Part shown: piece after piece, positions 22,601 to 35,500 of the stretch | How positions within the stretch are numbered: position 1 is the stretch's first letter | How the letters are laid out: every line of letters begins with the position of its first letter | NCBI GenBank assembly: GCA_000310025.1 | Contig: FN649727.1 | Span: 3,588,528-3,652,527, forward strand | DNA from: Ectocarpus siliculosus | Lineage: Eukaryota; Sar; Phaeophyceae; Ectocarpales; Ectocarpaceae | Direction: 5' to 3' | DNA: 64,000 bases | The notes under the pieces: model-generated | Databases searched by the model: none | What the model saw: only the letters and a program-made list of their open reading frames with translations | What the model was told of the DNA's origin: nothing | Made by a program: the position numbers and the translations under genes

Positions 22601-25600
22601 GAGGAGGGGGGGAAATGCGAAGGAGTTTGTACGACCAAACTGATGCGTTGACAGCGGCAAGGTAACCTATCGACCAACAATGAAGACAAGACCACAACGC
22701 AGAGTACCAAGAGCACAGGGAACCCGACCGACGATATTAAAACATTTTGCGTGATGGGAAAACGGAGAAGCGTCCGAATATTGCGGTGTGGCGACGGCAC
22801 CGTCGCATGTATGGTACTAACCCAAGAAGCGCTTGCGGGACGTCAACCACTTTCCCTCCTCGGCGGGGGAACGCCAACACATCTTCCAGCCCCTGCGTTG
22901 CGCGTCCTCCTTTTGCGAGAAACGTCGCGTCCTCCTCTTGCTTCCGCTGCCCCCTCGGCACGTCTTTTCCGTTTAGTGTCCCACGGCCACCGTCAATACT
23001 TTCGTTTCCACGTTTACCGTCTCCACCGTCCTCGCCCCCGCCCGTCTGTGCGCGCACGGTCGTGGAGGGGGGTCGTGGGGGCCGTGATGCTGAGGACTCT
23101 GTTGGATCTCTGGGGCGCTGCTGACAATATTTCCACCCAGATATCTCCCACATGACCCACCCATTCAACCCCCTATCGCCAGATAAACCAGAGAAACTGG
23201 AGAGGTTAGCGCCCCGTGGGGTCAAATCATACGGCGATACGACGCGACATGTCCACTGAACCAACCTGCTTGACTGCAAGTCGACGGCCAGCGACGCGGT
23301 GCTCCGGTATGGACGGAAGAGATCCAGCGGTGAAGCGCCGGGCCGTGAGCACTATCTGCTGGACCTCTGATGATTCCAACGTCTGGTTGACGCCTCGCCC
23401 TGTCAGCAGAACAAGAAACGTCACCAAACCACGCCGACCGGTCCCACCCAGCGATAATGAGTGCCGTAGCTCATTGAAAACTGAAAACCGGAACATGTGG
23501 GGCGTGAGGGCTGCAACACGACAAACACAGCAACCATCATTCCTGGGAGGTAGAAACATGACGATGGTGTAGTGCGGCTACGCGTGCGAATCCGTCCACG
23601 GCATGCGGTGTGAGCACGAGTGTAAAGGTAGAAATCGATGTAGATAGGTGTGGGTGCTGGCCGTCTGAGGACGGGTGAAAAGCGAAAGATATGTCCTCCT
23701 TCTTTCCGGCCACATCGAGAGATCCGGTGGTGGGTTGGGGGCAGAAAGCAAGCAGGGATCCTCGTCAGGGATGTCGTACCTTCAGAGCTACGGGGGCGGG
23801 GGAAGTTCTGCTCTTGTGTGGAGACTACCTTGACAATGGTACAATCTCTCCAACGTCTGTCGAGGACGATTCCCTCTTTTCACACTTGGCGGAAAAGAAA
23901 AAATATCAAGGAGACAGCCCAGCCCGTTCAGAGGAAACACACGATAATATTCGATGGCGCGCACAGGTCGGGCATTGGATTGTCTCGGGATGAGGTGCAA
24001 AAAGACCTAAGTCACCGCAAGAGATGTCTCTGCCAGGAGGAAGCACAAAGCCACCCGTAGTGGGGGTGGTAATTTCGGTGCCAGGAAACAACAAAATGCT
24101 CCGATCAACCCAGATCGAAGCTAAAGCGATCGTAAAAACGTGTCAAGAAAGACCTACCACCAGTCGACTCTCGTACTGTCTTCCCTACCGGCAGAGGTGA
24201 CCGCTTGGTGGGCCACCGTAGAACGGCGCAGTTTGGAATCAAGATTCCCTTCCAAAGACATGCTAGTTTCGATCCCTCCGTTTCGATCGGTCGATTTCCA
24301 GGGCTGGGGGTCGTTCCTGTCAAACGCGCCTCTCTCCAGCTGGATGCTGCCAGCCTGTCTCACAGCAGCGATGTTGTCGTTCCCGACGAAGCTTTGTTGG
24401 CGCTTTGGTAACGTAGCCCCCGCCACCACCGCAGAAGCTGTTACGAGAGTGTCGTTGACAATGATGGCCAGCGCGGCCCCTCGACACGAAGACCCGTCCT
24501 GCTCGGGTTACACGGCAGAAGAGGTTAGGTGGGTGCGTAGCTTTGGTCGGCCGGCCGGCCAGTCAGGCGTGGGGCAAACTAGACGAGCTAGTAGCACTCC
24601 CTGTTGAGGGCGCGCGAATATGATTTCGCTATGAATGCCTCACTACTTCACTCCTCGAGGCGCGCGCATGTTGGGGGTCTGAGCGTGGTACAAACTTGCA
24701 CCCGGAGGTGTCACTGCAGCTAGCCGTGTAGATAATAGCACGCAGAGCGCTGACCATCTAATTACCTATGTGTCGGAACTGCGGGCTGTACCACGTACGG
24801 AAGAACCGGGTGGACCTTTTGCGAACTGTGAGTAGAAGTAGAAACTATTACCTGAAGTGCTGCGCATGTATCTGTTCTCGGCTACGTCTCCGCACAGGAC
24901 AGAGAGCGAGCACCGCTGCTTTGTAACGTCCTCTTTGCTCGGTTGGCTCCACGAAAGGGCAGACCCTCTCGGCAAACGCATAGATGGCGAACTTTGTCTA
25001 AACACCACTGCCTTGCTATGCTTCTGGTCGGGGAGAGACGAAACAACCAGTCAGGTGATTTTCTTCACTGTGAACCAATGTATACCTCGAGGTGATCCAA
25101 GGCTTGTTTGACCTTCTTCTTCTTGTCGTCAGTACCAGCCGTCGTTAGGAGCCTCTCCAGCTCGCACCTAGTCGCTTCACGGTCTATGAACTGAGCCGGA
25201 GGACGGACAACGCATAGAACATAAGTTCTACGATGGACGGGAACTATACAGAGCGAGGTGGATGGGCTCTACAAAGCGTTTTTTCGTGAGAACGCCAAAT
25301 GACAAGTCTGCCCATTATATTTTTTGGTAAATACAAACAAACATGAGAAGCGAAGATGCACGTCCAGATAATCGACGCCTGCCATGTAAAGATTTTGGTT
25401 GTCCTGTTGACACATGGTAAACCGTTTGTTAGGTTAGATTGGCATCAGCTTGCCTCGGGCAACCGTGCGTGTTGATCCTCTAAGAAATCGGTATCTTTTT
25501 GAAGGTCCAGGTGTTGTAGAACACAGATGAGATGTGTAGATGAAGACTCGCACACAACCCATCATTCCTTGTGTGCACTAAAATATGGGTGCATTAATAT

Positions 25601-27389
25601 TTTTGATGCATCCTCCATCCTTTCGACTACTGTTTTGTCAAGAAGAAAGCGGTAAGCAGAGACGGGCAACCATCGGCTACAAATTAATCGATGCCGGGAG
25701 TTATCTTTCTTTGAGAAGGCCCTGATGTGTTGAGCATTAATGTTTTTTGCGCCCCCTACCATTCTACGGTTCATTATGTAGAGGTCATTCACACAGGACC
25801 GTATGGTCTGACGTTGGCCTCTGCCTGAGACGGAGATATCTTTGCATCAAAGTCCAAGGTACTTCGCATGTTTTGTTATGCAGGCGCTCGAAAATTTGTC
25901 CTACTGCGGTTCACCGCACGTGCTTACAGAACCTCCGATGCTGGGTTGCATCGTCCATGGGTCTTTGTTCTGATCCGCGCGTAGACTACTGTACAGTAGT
26001 AGTCTAAGAAAGCCACACGGTCTATACAGTCGTAGTCTAGCTGGTTCACAACAGGTGGGTTTTATGATGAAAACGACACAGCTAAAGTACGTTGGTTCGA
26101 GATTGCTTACGTTCTCGCCGCGGCATGAAGAGTTTCGGGGGCTCAGGATCGTGGCCACGGAGTGGAGCTGAGACTGCTGCTGCGACTGCAGCTGCTCTTG
26201 CTGTTGCTCGATGCCTTCAGCCAACCTCGTTGCCATTCGGCCATCGGTCAGATTTCTGCCAAGAGGGGCGTTCGGGCCCGAGCGTAAATGCGACTAGCTG
26301 CTCCTGCGTGCTTTCGCACGCTTTTGACGACGTACGGTTGGTGTTGGACGTGCAAATGGAGGGAGATGTGGTACTTGCACACCGCTCATCGCCAGACTCA
26401 ACAACAGCCTTGGCCGAAGCAATTCACCCTGTCTCACGCTTGCTGACTCCACGGCTGCCTGTGCAGTTACTGTGTAGGCAGCAGACTGTATGCCGCGCGC
26501 AAGTAGAGCATCCTCGGCGGCGGCGGCGGTTTCAACGGGACTGTGAGAGGGCGAGGGCGCAGGCACCCACAAAACTCACCAACCGCAGAGAGATCGCATT
26601 GTAGACTGACTATGCGAAATGGAAGCACTCCACTCCGTGTCACTCTCGCTTCAGGTCTAGTGTAGCTGCCGTATGCAACTGACAGCGTGCCCCACGTACG
26701 CCTTCGATCTCCCAATCCTCGGAACGGTTTCACGGGACTGTCAATTCGCAAACGAACACGCAAACCTGACGCAAACACACCCCGCGAACCGCGGTGGGGC
26801 ATTGCCCAATCAATTAAAAACTAAATATGCACGCATATGCACACACGTCCCGCACTAGCAGGCACACTAAACGAGCAGCCGTCATATGCTAGATTGCAAC
26901 ATTTGCAGGGACATACGGCAATGGTTGCGTCGGAGGCCCAGAGTAAGACGTTGGCTCCGGTGGTGGCATACTTTGAACGGACACATCGTCGGCGGGAAGA
27001 GAAAGACGTGGCGGACAAACGGTAGGTGGTGTGGTCGTACATGCACTCACCTCCTCCATCCATTGTTGTACTTTTATTCTACGTGTGAATGGCTCTGCAC
27101 ACCGGACACTCTTCCATGGGCACCTCGCAGGTTCATCGCTTCTGTTCAAGAACTTATGCGGGATGAAGGAAAGGATCAAACAAAATGGACGGAGAGGAGG
27201 CGACGCCGTTTGGGGGGCGATAGCGGCGCCAGCAAACCAGCCCGTGCTATGGTGATGAGTTGAAGCTTCCGACCCACGGACAAAAATCTATGATTATACC
27301 TCCAGACAGGCGATTTGTTCAGCCGGCTGGCATCACTGCTTTCTCAACGTGTAGATAATTTTAACAAAGTATAGAGGTTAGTATCCAAC
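19620..27389. other. 7.8-kb stretch with no confident gene
   Basis: It starts with the FAN1 3' UTR. Mid-size open frames occur on both strands (19192-19677 shadow, 21989-22258 +, 21892-22125 -, 22737-23279 -, 23227-23559 -, 24154-24429 -, 25562-25792 -), but none shows a domain I can name and none joins a neighbour by consistent splice phase. The minus-strand frames between 23.2 and 25.9 kb have protein-like composition and could be remains of one degraded element. A 12-base C run lies near 20797, and an 18-base direct repeat (CTCGGTTCATGTGATACGG) at about 21482 and 21510. Confidence 0.5.
25901..26236 (-). CDS. Possible small gene start, Gln-rich, unrecognised
   Basis: An ATG at 26236 opens a frame beginning MATRLAEGIEQQQEQLQ. 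A strong donor (GTAAGC) follows at 26110, and an acceptor before 25969 would rejoin in phase to NKDPWTMQPSIGGS. The unspliced frame also stays open for 111 codons. No family is recognised. A chance ORF is a real alternative. Confidence 0.2.
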   Translation of the reverse strand: MATRLAEGIEQQQEQLQSQQQSQLHSVATILSPRNSSCRGENVSNLEPTYFSCVVFIIKPTCCEPARLRLYRPCGFLRLLLYSSLRADQNKDPWTMQPSIGGSVSTCGEPQ

Positions 27390-30300
27390 ATGTGTTCCCT
27401 CAACAAATGCATCCCTTCGCGGGTATTTTCTAAGAAGCAGGAGCACCACCCGCGTTGCCGCCAACAGCAAAAACCGTCAACAGGCAATAAACTCAAGGCA
27501 CAGGACAACGAGACACTCGATCCCACGCAAGCGATGAAACGGGTTGGGCAGTTGAAGTCTACCCTGGCGAAGGCCCCAGACCCCCCCGCGGTCGCGGCCG
27601 AGCTGGCACTGCTGTACCTTGTACTCTCCGACCAAAGGGGTGCTTTGAAGAGCTTTCAGCTGGCCGCCAAGCCATCTCCTGGTAAGTCAGACACCCAACA
27701 GTGAACCCCGAAAGCGAACATCTGTACGACAGGCCGTCACCTTTTTGTTGATAATTTTTCGTCTACACTCTCGCAGTTTCCAGCTACCTTACGACCTGGC
27801 TTCTCTAGAAGCGGAAGAGCTCCGATCCGGGGTCACACACGGGTTGGTTTAATATCAACGTACTAGTATCACCGTGCTATTTTTGTTGCCTTCGCACAAA
27901 GCGCTCTATCCGCTTCCTCCATATTTCATGCATATCATCTCCATCATCATAAAGCTTCAAACAACAGCCACTTCAAACCTTGTAGGGACAGCGACATCTC
28001 TCGAACGCACCTCCTAGAAAGGAAAGGACGGTATTCAGGTTCGACGGATGCAACTTTGTTGTAGCACGAATAACTTGGTGGTGGTAGCGAGTGCCTAAAA
28101 TATGCGCAGAACTCCGGATACATATACCCTTGCCTGACCATCTCTTGAGAAAAAAAACTTCAACCACAATACGATCACGTCCTGACGTACCTTGTTCTCA
28201 CACGGATTCGAAATCCGACGTGAGGGATCGGAACACAACGATACAGAAAAGAAGGTACAAACATGTCTTTAGCGTGCCCGTATCCGAACGCTAAAACCTA
28301 GTGGTTTTCTTCCGCTAATCTTTTGATGTTTATCTGTTCTTGCTCGCTCGTTTGTGTGTCACCATGTCTTATCCGATGGCGCGGGTTGCTACCCTTCGGT
28401 GGTTTTCGTTTCGCTTCAACCCCTTTGCCTGTCCCCACTTGTTCCCCTCCCGTTCACGTCCCAACCACCTCAGAACGCGTCCCGACGAAGGAAGAGACGG
28501 ACAAGAGGGAGATGCAAGAGCGCCGACTGATGTTGCTTAACAAGGACCGGAGAGCCGAGGCTCTCGCCCAGCTGGAGGCCCAAGACGCAGAGAGGGAACG
28601 AGAGCGCGAAGCAACCGAGCACGCCAGGAGGAGAAAGGCGGCCACAGGAGTCTACCGGTGCCTCCTGGAGATGAAGCAGCCCGTCCAGGCGGCGGAGGCT
28701 GCGAGAGCGAGGCTCGACATGTGCGAGACGCGCGAAGAGCGCCAGCAGGTACATGTAGTACATAGAGTACTTGCTTCTCGATATACATTCATTCCAACTC
28801 AAGCGATCTTCATGCTTTGACGGTGTTTTCTACTGGTTCCCTGCTGCCACGTGATTCAGCGCAGGGGCGCCATCCAATGATGCTCGTGAAACCTCTTCAG
28901 CACGCTCGTTGGTTTGATTCCTAACACATACCGAGTGTGAGTGAGTTGTTGGAGTTATACTCTTAGTACGAGAGGTTGGTTCCACGTCGCAAGCCGTTGA
29001 AAAAACGTTGCAAAGGCTGACGTTCCGGAGAATAGCGTGGGCCGAGGAGCGTGGAGGCGGGGGGGCGTCGTCTTTGCTGCTCTCCTTGGGGTCTTGAATT
29101 TTTTGGTTTTGTTCATTGGTACGAAAAGAGATGCAAAGGGTTTCTCGCCAAATCCCTCAAACAACAAGCACACCAACAGCGATACGCCACCACGGCAAGT
29201 TCAAGAGCCCACAATGCGGCAACGTTGAGCGTTGTATGTGTCTACGAAAATCTTCGGTTGTTTCAATTGCAACACTTCGCGAGACGTCTGGTCACGGCAC
29301 CGCTAGGTCGAGACGGAAATCCATGAGACGTTGCTCAAGTACGATGGTCTAATCGAGCCGGAAGCCACGAACCAAGGGGCGTGGCTCACGGAATCCGCGG
29401 GGGCTCTGTCGGACCTTCACGCGGACGTGCTCCGGAGTCTGACCGGCTTTTCCATGCACGAAAAAAGTGCATCTCCATCATCTTGCTGGGGCACCTCTTC
29501 CTCAGGAGGAGCAATGGAAGCGGTAGACGACCCGGAAGAGGGATCGTGTGCACCAGGAATGGAAATCAACCACCGGGGAGGCGGCGTGGAAACAACAGGA
29601 AGAGCCGTCGGTGTCAGCGCGGACGGTTACCGAGGGAACAATCTGCTGGAGGGCGGTGACAGCACACTGACCAAGGAGGGCGCCTTCTCAGCTACTGTCT
29701 GTGAAGGGGCGGGTTCCAGCAGGGGGTACACGTGCGGCGGCAACGGACCGCGTGATGTTGCGGCAACAACGGCAGAAGTCGCCCCCGATAGAATGAACAA
29801 CGCCGAGGAGGAACGAGACGTAAGAAGGAGCAGGCTGCAGGACCTCGGGCATCTTCTCGTTCGCAAGAGGCAGTTTACCGCTAGTAGACAGGTACGACGA
29901 CCTGTCCTGCGTTGTTGCGGCCGTGTTGGTTGCCGAAAATCGTCGGCACCGCGAATTCTCCTGGGTGCTGGCCTGACCAGACGATAGTTTAACAGTGCTA
30001 CGAAAGACAGCGATGATTGGTGTCCGATGACGGGGCTCCATGTCTAACGGGACCAAATCTATTCCATTCCAAGAGTGCTTGCAAGGTCGGGTCTGGACGC
30101 CCCCAAGACATGAAGCATTATTTACAAACGTACACGATTGATTCCGCGGCGCATGTGCCCCGTGCCCGACACCAGGACCAACCTCCCAAAACCTTCCGAA
30201 CATCCCGCGTTTAGTTGTGCTGGAACACCTTTCCAACGCCACAGGCTGCTGGGGTGATGGGGGACGAGTCTTTAAGCTCTAAAGCAAATAGTTCGCGACT

Positions 30301-31287
30301 GTATTCTTTCGGTCGACCCGCTAGCCCTTGGGCATGCCTCCCTCCATTAACACATTCCCATCAACCAGGCTTTCGACGATGCCAGGCGTGGCGGTCCCGA
30401 CGAGGCTTCACTACGGGAGCGGAACAAGGGGCGAACTCCCGGTTTCTTTATCGATGGCGCTCTTGAGGAAGCGTCCCCGAAGATTCGTCTGGAGCTAGAC
30501 TCCAGGTAGGTATCGTATTTCAATGAACCCCAGACTGAGTAATTCAAACGGCGAAAGTTGGATTTTCTTGTTATCTGGAAAAATGCATCGACGTTGTCCA
30601 GACGCCGGTCTGAGCGAGGGTCCAGAGACAGGTCGTCAGCGCATACTTGCGTGCGGTCAAGGTTACCTGGAGAACATTGCTTTGTGGTAGGCCGACATGC
30701 ACCGCCGTTGTGTCGGACAATTAGTGGTAATATCGACGTCGTTGACATGATGACTGATGATAATATGTGGTCGCTTGTGCTGAGTGTCTTGTTTGGTGTT
30801 TTGCTACATCGTACTACAGGGCCGTCGAAGCCGCGTAGGTACACGCAAACTAATCCCACCGAACTGCTGAGCACAAGAAAATCTCTCTTTCGACAAAACC
30901 AACGTTAGGTGGCAGGGCGGGGTGGAGACCGATGATATCCGTCGTCGCGCACTCGCCAACTTCACGGGTTTCACGGGGCTCCACCGGGGAGCCGAGACCC
31001 TCGTGGCCGTGGTGCCGGCGGCGGGGTGGGCGGACGGCGGCAACGCTATCGCTTCCGAGATCGCGTACGCGGAGCGCCTCTCTAGGTCGAGGATTCAGGT
31101 TGATTCGCTGCAGCAGCATGTACGGACGGGGGGGGGAGCTACACGTGGCATCGGCGGGGCGGGGGCGTGTGTGGCAGCCGGCAGAGCTGGTGGCGCCGGT
31201 GCAAAGCAGCCAACCGCCGCCGCTTCGGGGCTCATGCTGCGCCACTTGGTACCAGCGAAGGATGTAATCGCTAATATACAGATGTGA
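27390..31287 (+). CDS. Uncharacterised TPR-like protein
   Basis: Five exons join in phase with GT-AG borders: 27390-27681, 28474-28748, 29307-29891, 30369-30505, 30909-31287 (stop TGA), giving about 555 aa if the ATG at 27390 is the start. Exon 1 has a TPR-like helix pair (ELALLYLVLSDQRGALKSF). Exon 2 is a charged, probably coiled-coil helix (ALAQLEAQDAERERERE) followed by another pair (GVYRCLLEMKQPVQAAEAA). Exon 3 ends with LGHLLVRKRQFTASRQ running into AFDDARRG in exon 4, again TPR-like, after a Gly/Ser-rich stretch. The last exon ends in a Gly/Ala-rich segment. These repeats suggest a protein-binding scaffold, but I recognise no family. The 5' end is uncertain; an upstream exon may be missing. 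The gene is convergent with the HAD-IGPD gene. Confidence 0.55.
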
Positions 31288-32533
31288 AGAGCAGTCTACG
31301 GTGCTTATGCTGTCATCAATCATGTTGCACCCTGCCCCTTTTGCACGAGCAAGTGCTTTGCCGTTCGTGACAAGAAGGTTTAAAATGTCCTTTGGTGTAT
31401 GAGGTTCAGGCTCGACATCAATGTCCTGCTTTGTTGACGTAAAGATTGTTTCCCTCGGCACTTGGGTGCGGAGATGCGTCACGACCTACATCTGCCTTGT
31501 GTGGTCCGTGTTGGGTTCTGTTTGATCTTCTAAGAAAAAAAAACGTTGCTCATAAAAGGCAAACCGCCAAAAGCTGTCGAATGCCTCTCGTTTCGTGATC
31601 ATGCAAAACGTATGGCAGGGTTCGGTTCGTAAAATGAACTCCCACCTGCAGCATACCGCAACCAACCACGACCGAGCTTACTTTGTGAACAGTGAACTCA
31701 AGGCACTATCTCCACTATTGGTGTGCGTTGCCCCCCCCTCATCGCAAGGTTCGCCCTCCAGTCGATAAAAAGTGCCCACCCCAAAAAGAGGCCCACCGCC
31801 GCCAACACAAGACTATTATTAAGTAGCCGGTAGGTGCCGCCGTGGCCACCATTAGAATGCCGTTTCCCCAGCACCTACTCTGCTCTACTCGCTTCTCCCG
31901 GCAGTAATGTCTACCGCGAGCGGAACTACGAACCCTCGCCGTGCTCACGAAGTCTTCAGCATATGAGAACGCCAACGCGCGTCGACAGCAACGATACCTT
32001 CACAAATGCGCGCAAGATAGTACTGGCGACCCTCAGCCCATGCTGGCCGTCAAGACAGGCGAGTACCACACCGAAAGGACGGGGGGTTATGCCCATCTCA
32101 AACCGTAGGGGGCGGGGAACACACACCAAATAGGGTAACACGACACACGAAACCAAACATGCCCAGCGCCAAGACTACATCATACGTACGCCATGGTGGC
32201 AGATGGATCGATGTGCGTGTCAAGCTCTCCCGAAGGTTGGCGGCTGTGATCCTCGGACTCTTCGTTTAAAGTTGTGCCATCATCACGCGAGCATTCCCTT
32301 CGTGCTCGGAATACCGGCGTTTGCATCCGCCGATATGGCTGTTCGCAACGCCACTCCAGTGGCCTGTTTGTTGCGCGCACGGGAATCCGGCGGGGAGTTG
32401 TAAATTAGACTGTCTTACCACAAACGGAAAGCAAATCAACGTCGTTACTGGTCTGTGTACAACGGTCGCTAGAGATACCACAGGTCTCAGGCATGCGGAG
32501 AGGGGGACAACCATGCAACAAGAGGTACCTTTG
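31288..32533. other. Convergent 3' region
   Basis: About 1.2 kb between two converging stop codons. It should contain both 3' UTRs. No repeat, RNA gene or domain-bearing ORF was seen. Confidence 0.5.
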
Positions 32534-35500
32534 TCACAACCTCTTTCGATTCGCTTCATGCCGCAAGCTGTCCTGGCCCTCGTCGAGGTAATTGCAGAGG
32601 GGGGCACATCGACGCGCAGAAAAACACCACAAACACCACCACCACCTGCAACAACAACGACAACAACACTATAACAAGCCAACAATCTTCGTTCTGTGGG
32701 GCAACAAGAGACGCAATCAATGAACCGGGTGTGCATGAGACGTGCGCCCAGCAGAAACGTACCTTGAAGGCGCTCTCGGCCATGTGGTGGTTGTTGGTGC
32801 CCTTGAGCACGTCCACGTGCAGGGTGATCCTCGCTCCCTGCGCGAAGGACTCTAGCACGTGCTCCAGCATCTCAGTCGAGATTGTCCCGATCATCTCCCT
32901 TTTTGCCCCGGTGGTGGCGTTGTTCGTGATAAAATGAAACACAGCGGCAACACACAAACGGAGGCAGACGGCCGACGAGGATTTGTGAGAATGACAGAAA
33001 GTCGCAAAAAAGAGTGTCATTTTTGGCATATCGGACGGCACCAACATCAGCACCATTTTGCCATCATCACGACCACCCATGACGGCTAAAACAACGTACA
33101 AAACTCGTTCATTTCTTCTACTCACGTCCTTCCATCCATGCTAATCGACCAACCCATCAAATCACCTCGTAAAGTGCAGCTGGATGTCGGCGTGGGGTCG
33201 GCTGGAGATATCTACCACCGCCCTGCTGAGAGACTCATCGAGCGGGCACATGGCCGTCCCCCATCGCCGAATACCCTTGCGTGCACCGAGCGCCCTGGCG
33301 GAAGGAAAAAGAGCAAAGCCAGGACAGAAACGGTGGAAAATAGCTGTGAAACACACGAAAAAGGGCGCAAAAGAGGTAGGAAGCACTCTTTAAAATCTGG
33401 GAATTCTCGTTTCGATTCCCGATTCCCCATGTCCGAACGTCTGATTATCCATGCTGTGCGCAGACACACGCACGAAATTCCTACAACCAGTTGGTACCAG
33501 TCTAGTCAACGTCACGGTGATGAAAGTGTCCGATCCCACTGGTTGAGTTTGATTCCAGCAGTGGGATTGATAATGCACAAGAGCTGCTGCTGCTGCTGCG
33601 GCCGCCGGCGCTGCGTTCTCCGGAGAAAGGGGCAACGGTGTCTAGCTGACTGGCTGCCGCTCACTTGTCGAAGGCCTCGCCCAAGGCGATGGCGCAGTCC
33701 TCCGCCGTGTGGTGGTCGTCGATGTGGAGGTCGCCCTTGCACGTGAGCTTGAGGTCCAGGTGGCCGTGCTTGGCCATGGCGTGGAGCATGTGGTCAAGGA
33801 AACCCAGGCCAGTGTCCACCTGGTTGACCCATCATCGGTGATGGTTGTGGCAAACCGCGTGATAGGGCACGTACTGTTATGTCGACACCGCAGCATACAC
33901 AGTTCCGGATTTTCGTTCGATGCAGCCGAGACGTGACTCCGTGACTTGTCACTGACGGCATGGGAGACAGAGAGAGTGTGTCCAACCAAAATTCAGTGCG
34001 AGCAAAGTATCGACGGGGAGTTGGTGTGGGGGGCATCGACTAACATGGTGATCATCGACACGTATGCAGTGCCACGTGTGCGCGCCTGCTACCGAAAACG
34101 TTGTATTGTGGCTTTGTGTGTACCTGCCAGAAGTTAGACAACGCGAAACAAGATCTGGAGCAGGTTCTTGTTGATTTTCTTACCCTGGGGCTTCGTCTAA
34201 CGCTATCTACACAAGACACCCTGCACACACACGATCGTTGGCGTAGGTCACCCACACGAAAACGAAACCTGAGGATGTTCGACTGCTACCAAGCTTACGT
34301 CCGGGTCCAACGGGTTCAGTCCGCCACACCAGGTTTACTCTGGTTCAGTCAGTCTCGGAGTGCATAAACCAAACCCGAAATTCTAAAAAAAAACAGACAG
34401 AAAACGAACGCATTCGCACGAAGGCAAGAAACAACATGTACCGCGACGACAAGCGAACCCTCGTCGGAGAACAACATAAAACGTTTACCGCTGTCATTGT
34501 CGATAAACGCTATGTACCTCGGCCTTGCCGGTGCCGTCCAAGGAGATATCCACCGTGATCGCTGTCTCGTTGGTTTTCCTGCGGCGATCGGTCGTTGTTG
34601 AAACATGAAACGTCAAGATACGCCACGAGTGCACAAAACCTCCAAGTGCAGATCACCGCATCGAAAAAAAAGCACTCCAGCAGTAGTCACTGTGCAAACG
34701 GCAACAAAGTCACGCCGTGCTTGACACATCGCCGGTGAGAAACCGAAAAAAGAAACCAAAGCTGCGGGTGTGGATCATCTGGTGAGCAGAGACCCCGCAA
34801 ACAGGACTATCCTAGGAACTTTTACGGGGGGCTCGGAGGAGACGGGTGTCAGTGTCGGTGGTGGTGCCAGCTGCAATCGTGCGGTGGCAAAAACAAGAAC
34901 TACCCCACCGCCCACCTCTGTCGAGCACAGGAAGCCAAACGAACGCATCTCTGGCCGGCGGTCGGCAACTGGAAAGATGAGAAAACAAGAGCTGAACTAA
35001 CTCGCTGCATCACAGCAGTTCTCACACCTCGAGATTTCGGCGCGCCTGACTCCCGTTGCGTCGCGCTTCTCCTCGCTTCCCGCCACCCCTGCCCCAGCCA
35101 AGCCTCTCGGGGTTTGGTGGGCAGCGAGAGGGGGAGGCACAATATCCAACAGCTGCGCGAACCCAGGCTCGAGGACGTTGGACGCCCCGGCCTCCAGCAT
35201 CGCCGCCGTCAGACTTGGCGGCGCTCCCACGGCGCCTGCGCCGCTGGCCGGGTCTAGGATGGCGTGCGCGTGATCCTGTTGGGCACGGGCGCGAGGTGGG
35301 TTATCGGGAGAGGGGGGGGGCAGTTGCAGCGCGGGGGGGTTACGACAGTGGCAAAGAGGACGAAGAACGAAGAAGTGGTGTGGATAATGTGTGCCTGCGA
35401 CCGGTTTGAGAAGAGCTTGAACACTGCCGCACGTTTCCTGGTGCGAGTGCAAATTATTGTCACAATCCAAAGCTTAGCTGGTGCGTCTGTTGCTCTGTGT

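Noticed and set aside
25562-25792. Kinase-like end motif (ASKILMHPYF) on the minus strand
   Set aside because: No HRD, DFG or other kinase motif nearby; a single short resemblance.
25847-25900. Third exon for the small Gln-rich gene (DKFSSACITKHAKYLGL)
   Set aside because: The intron needed would be only 27 bp, far below every intron placed here.
33570-33602. CTG/CAG short repeat beside an IGPD exon
   Set aside because: Only a few triplets in an intron; unremarkable.
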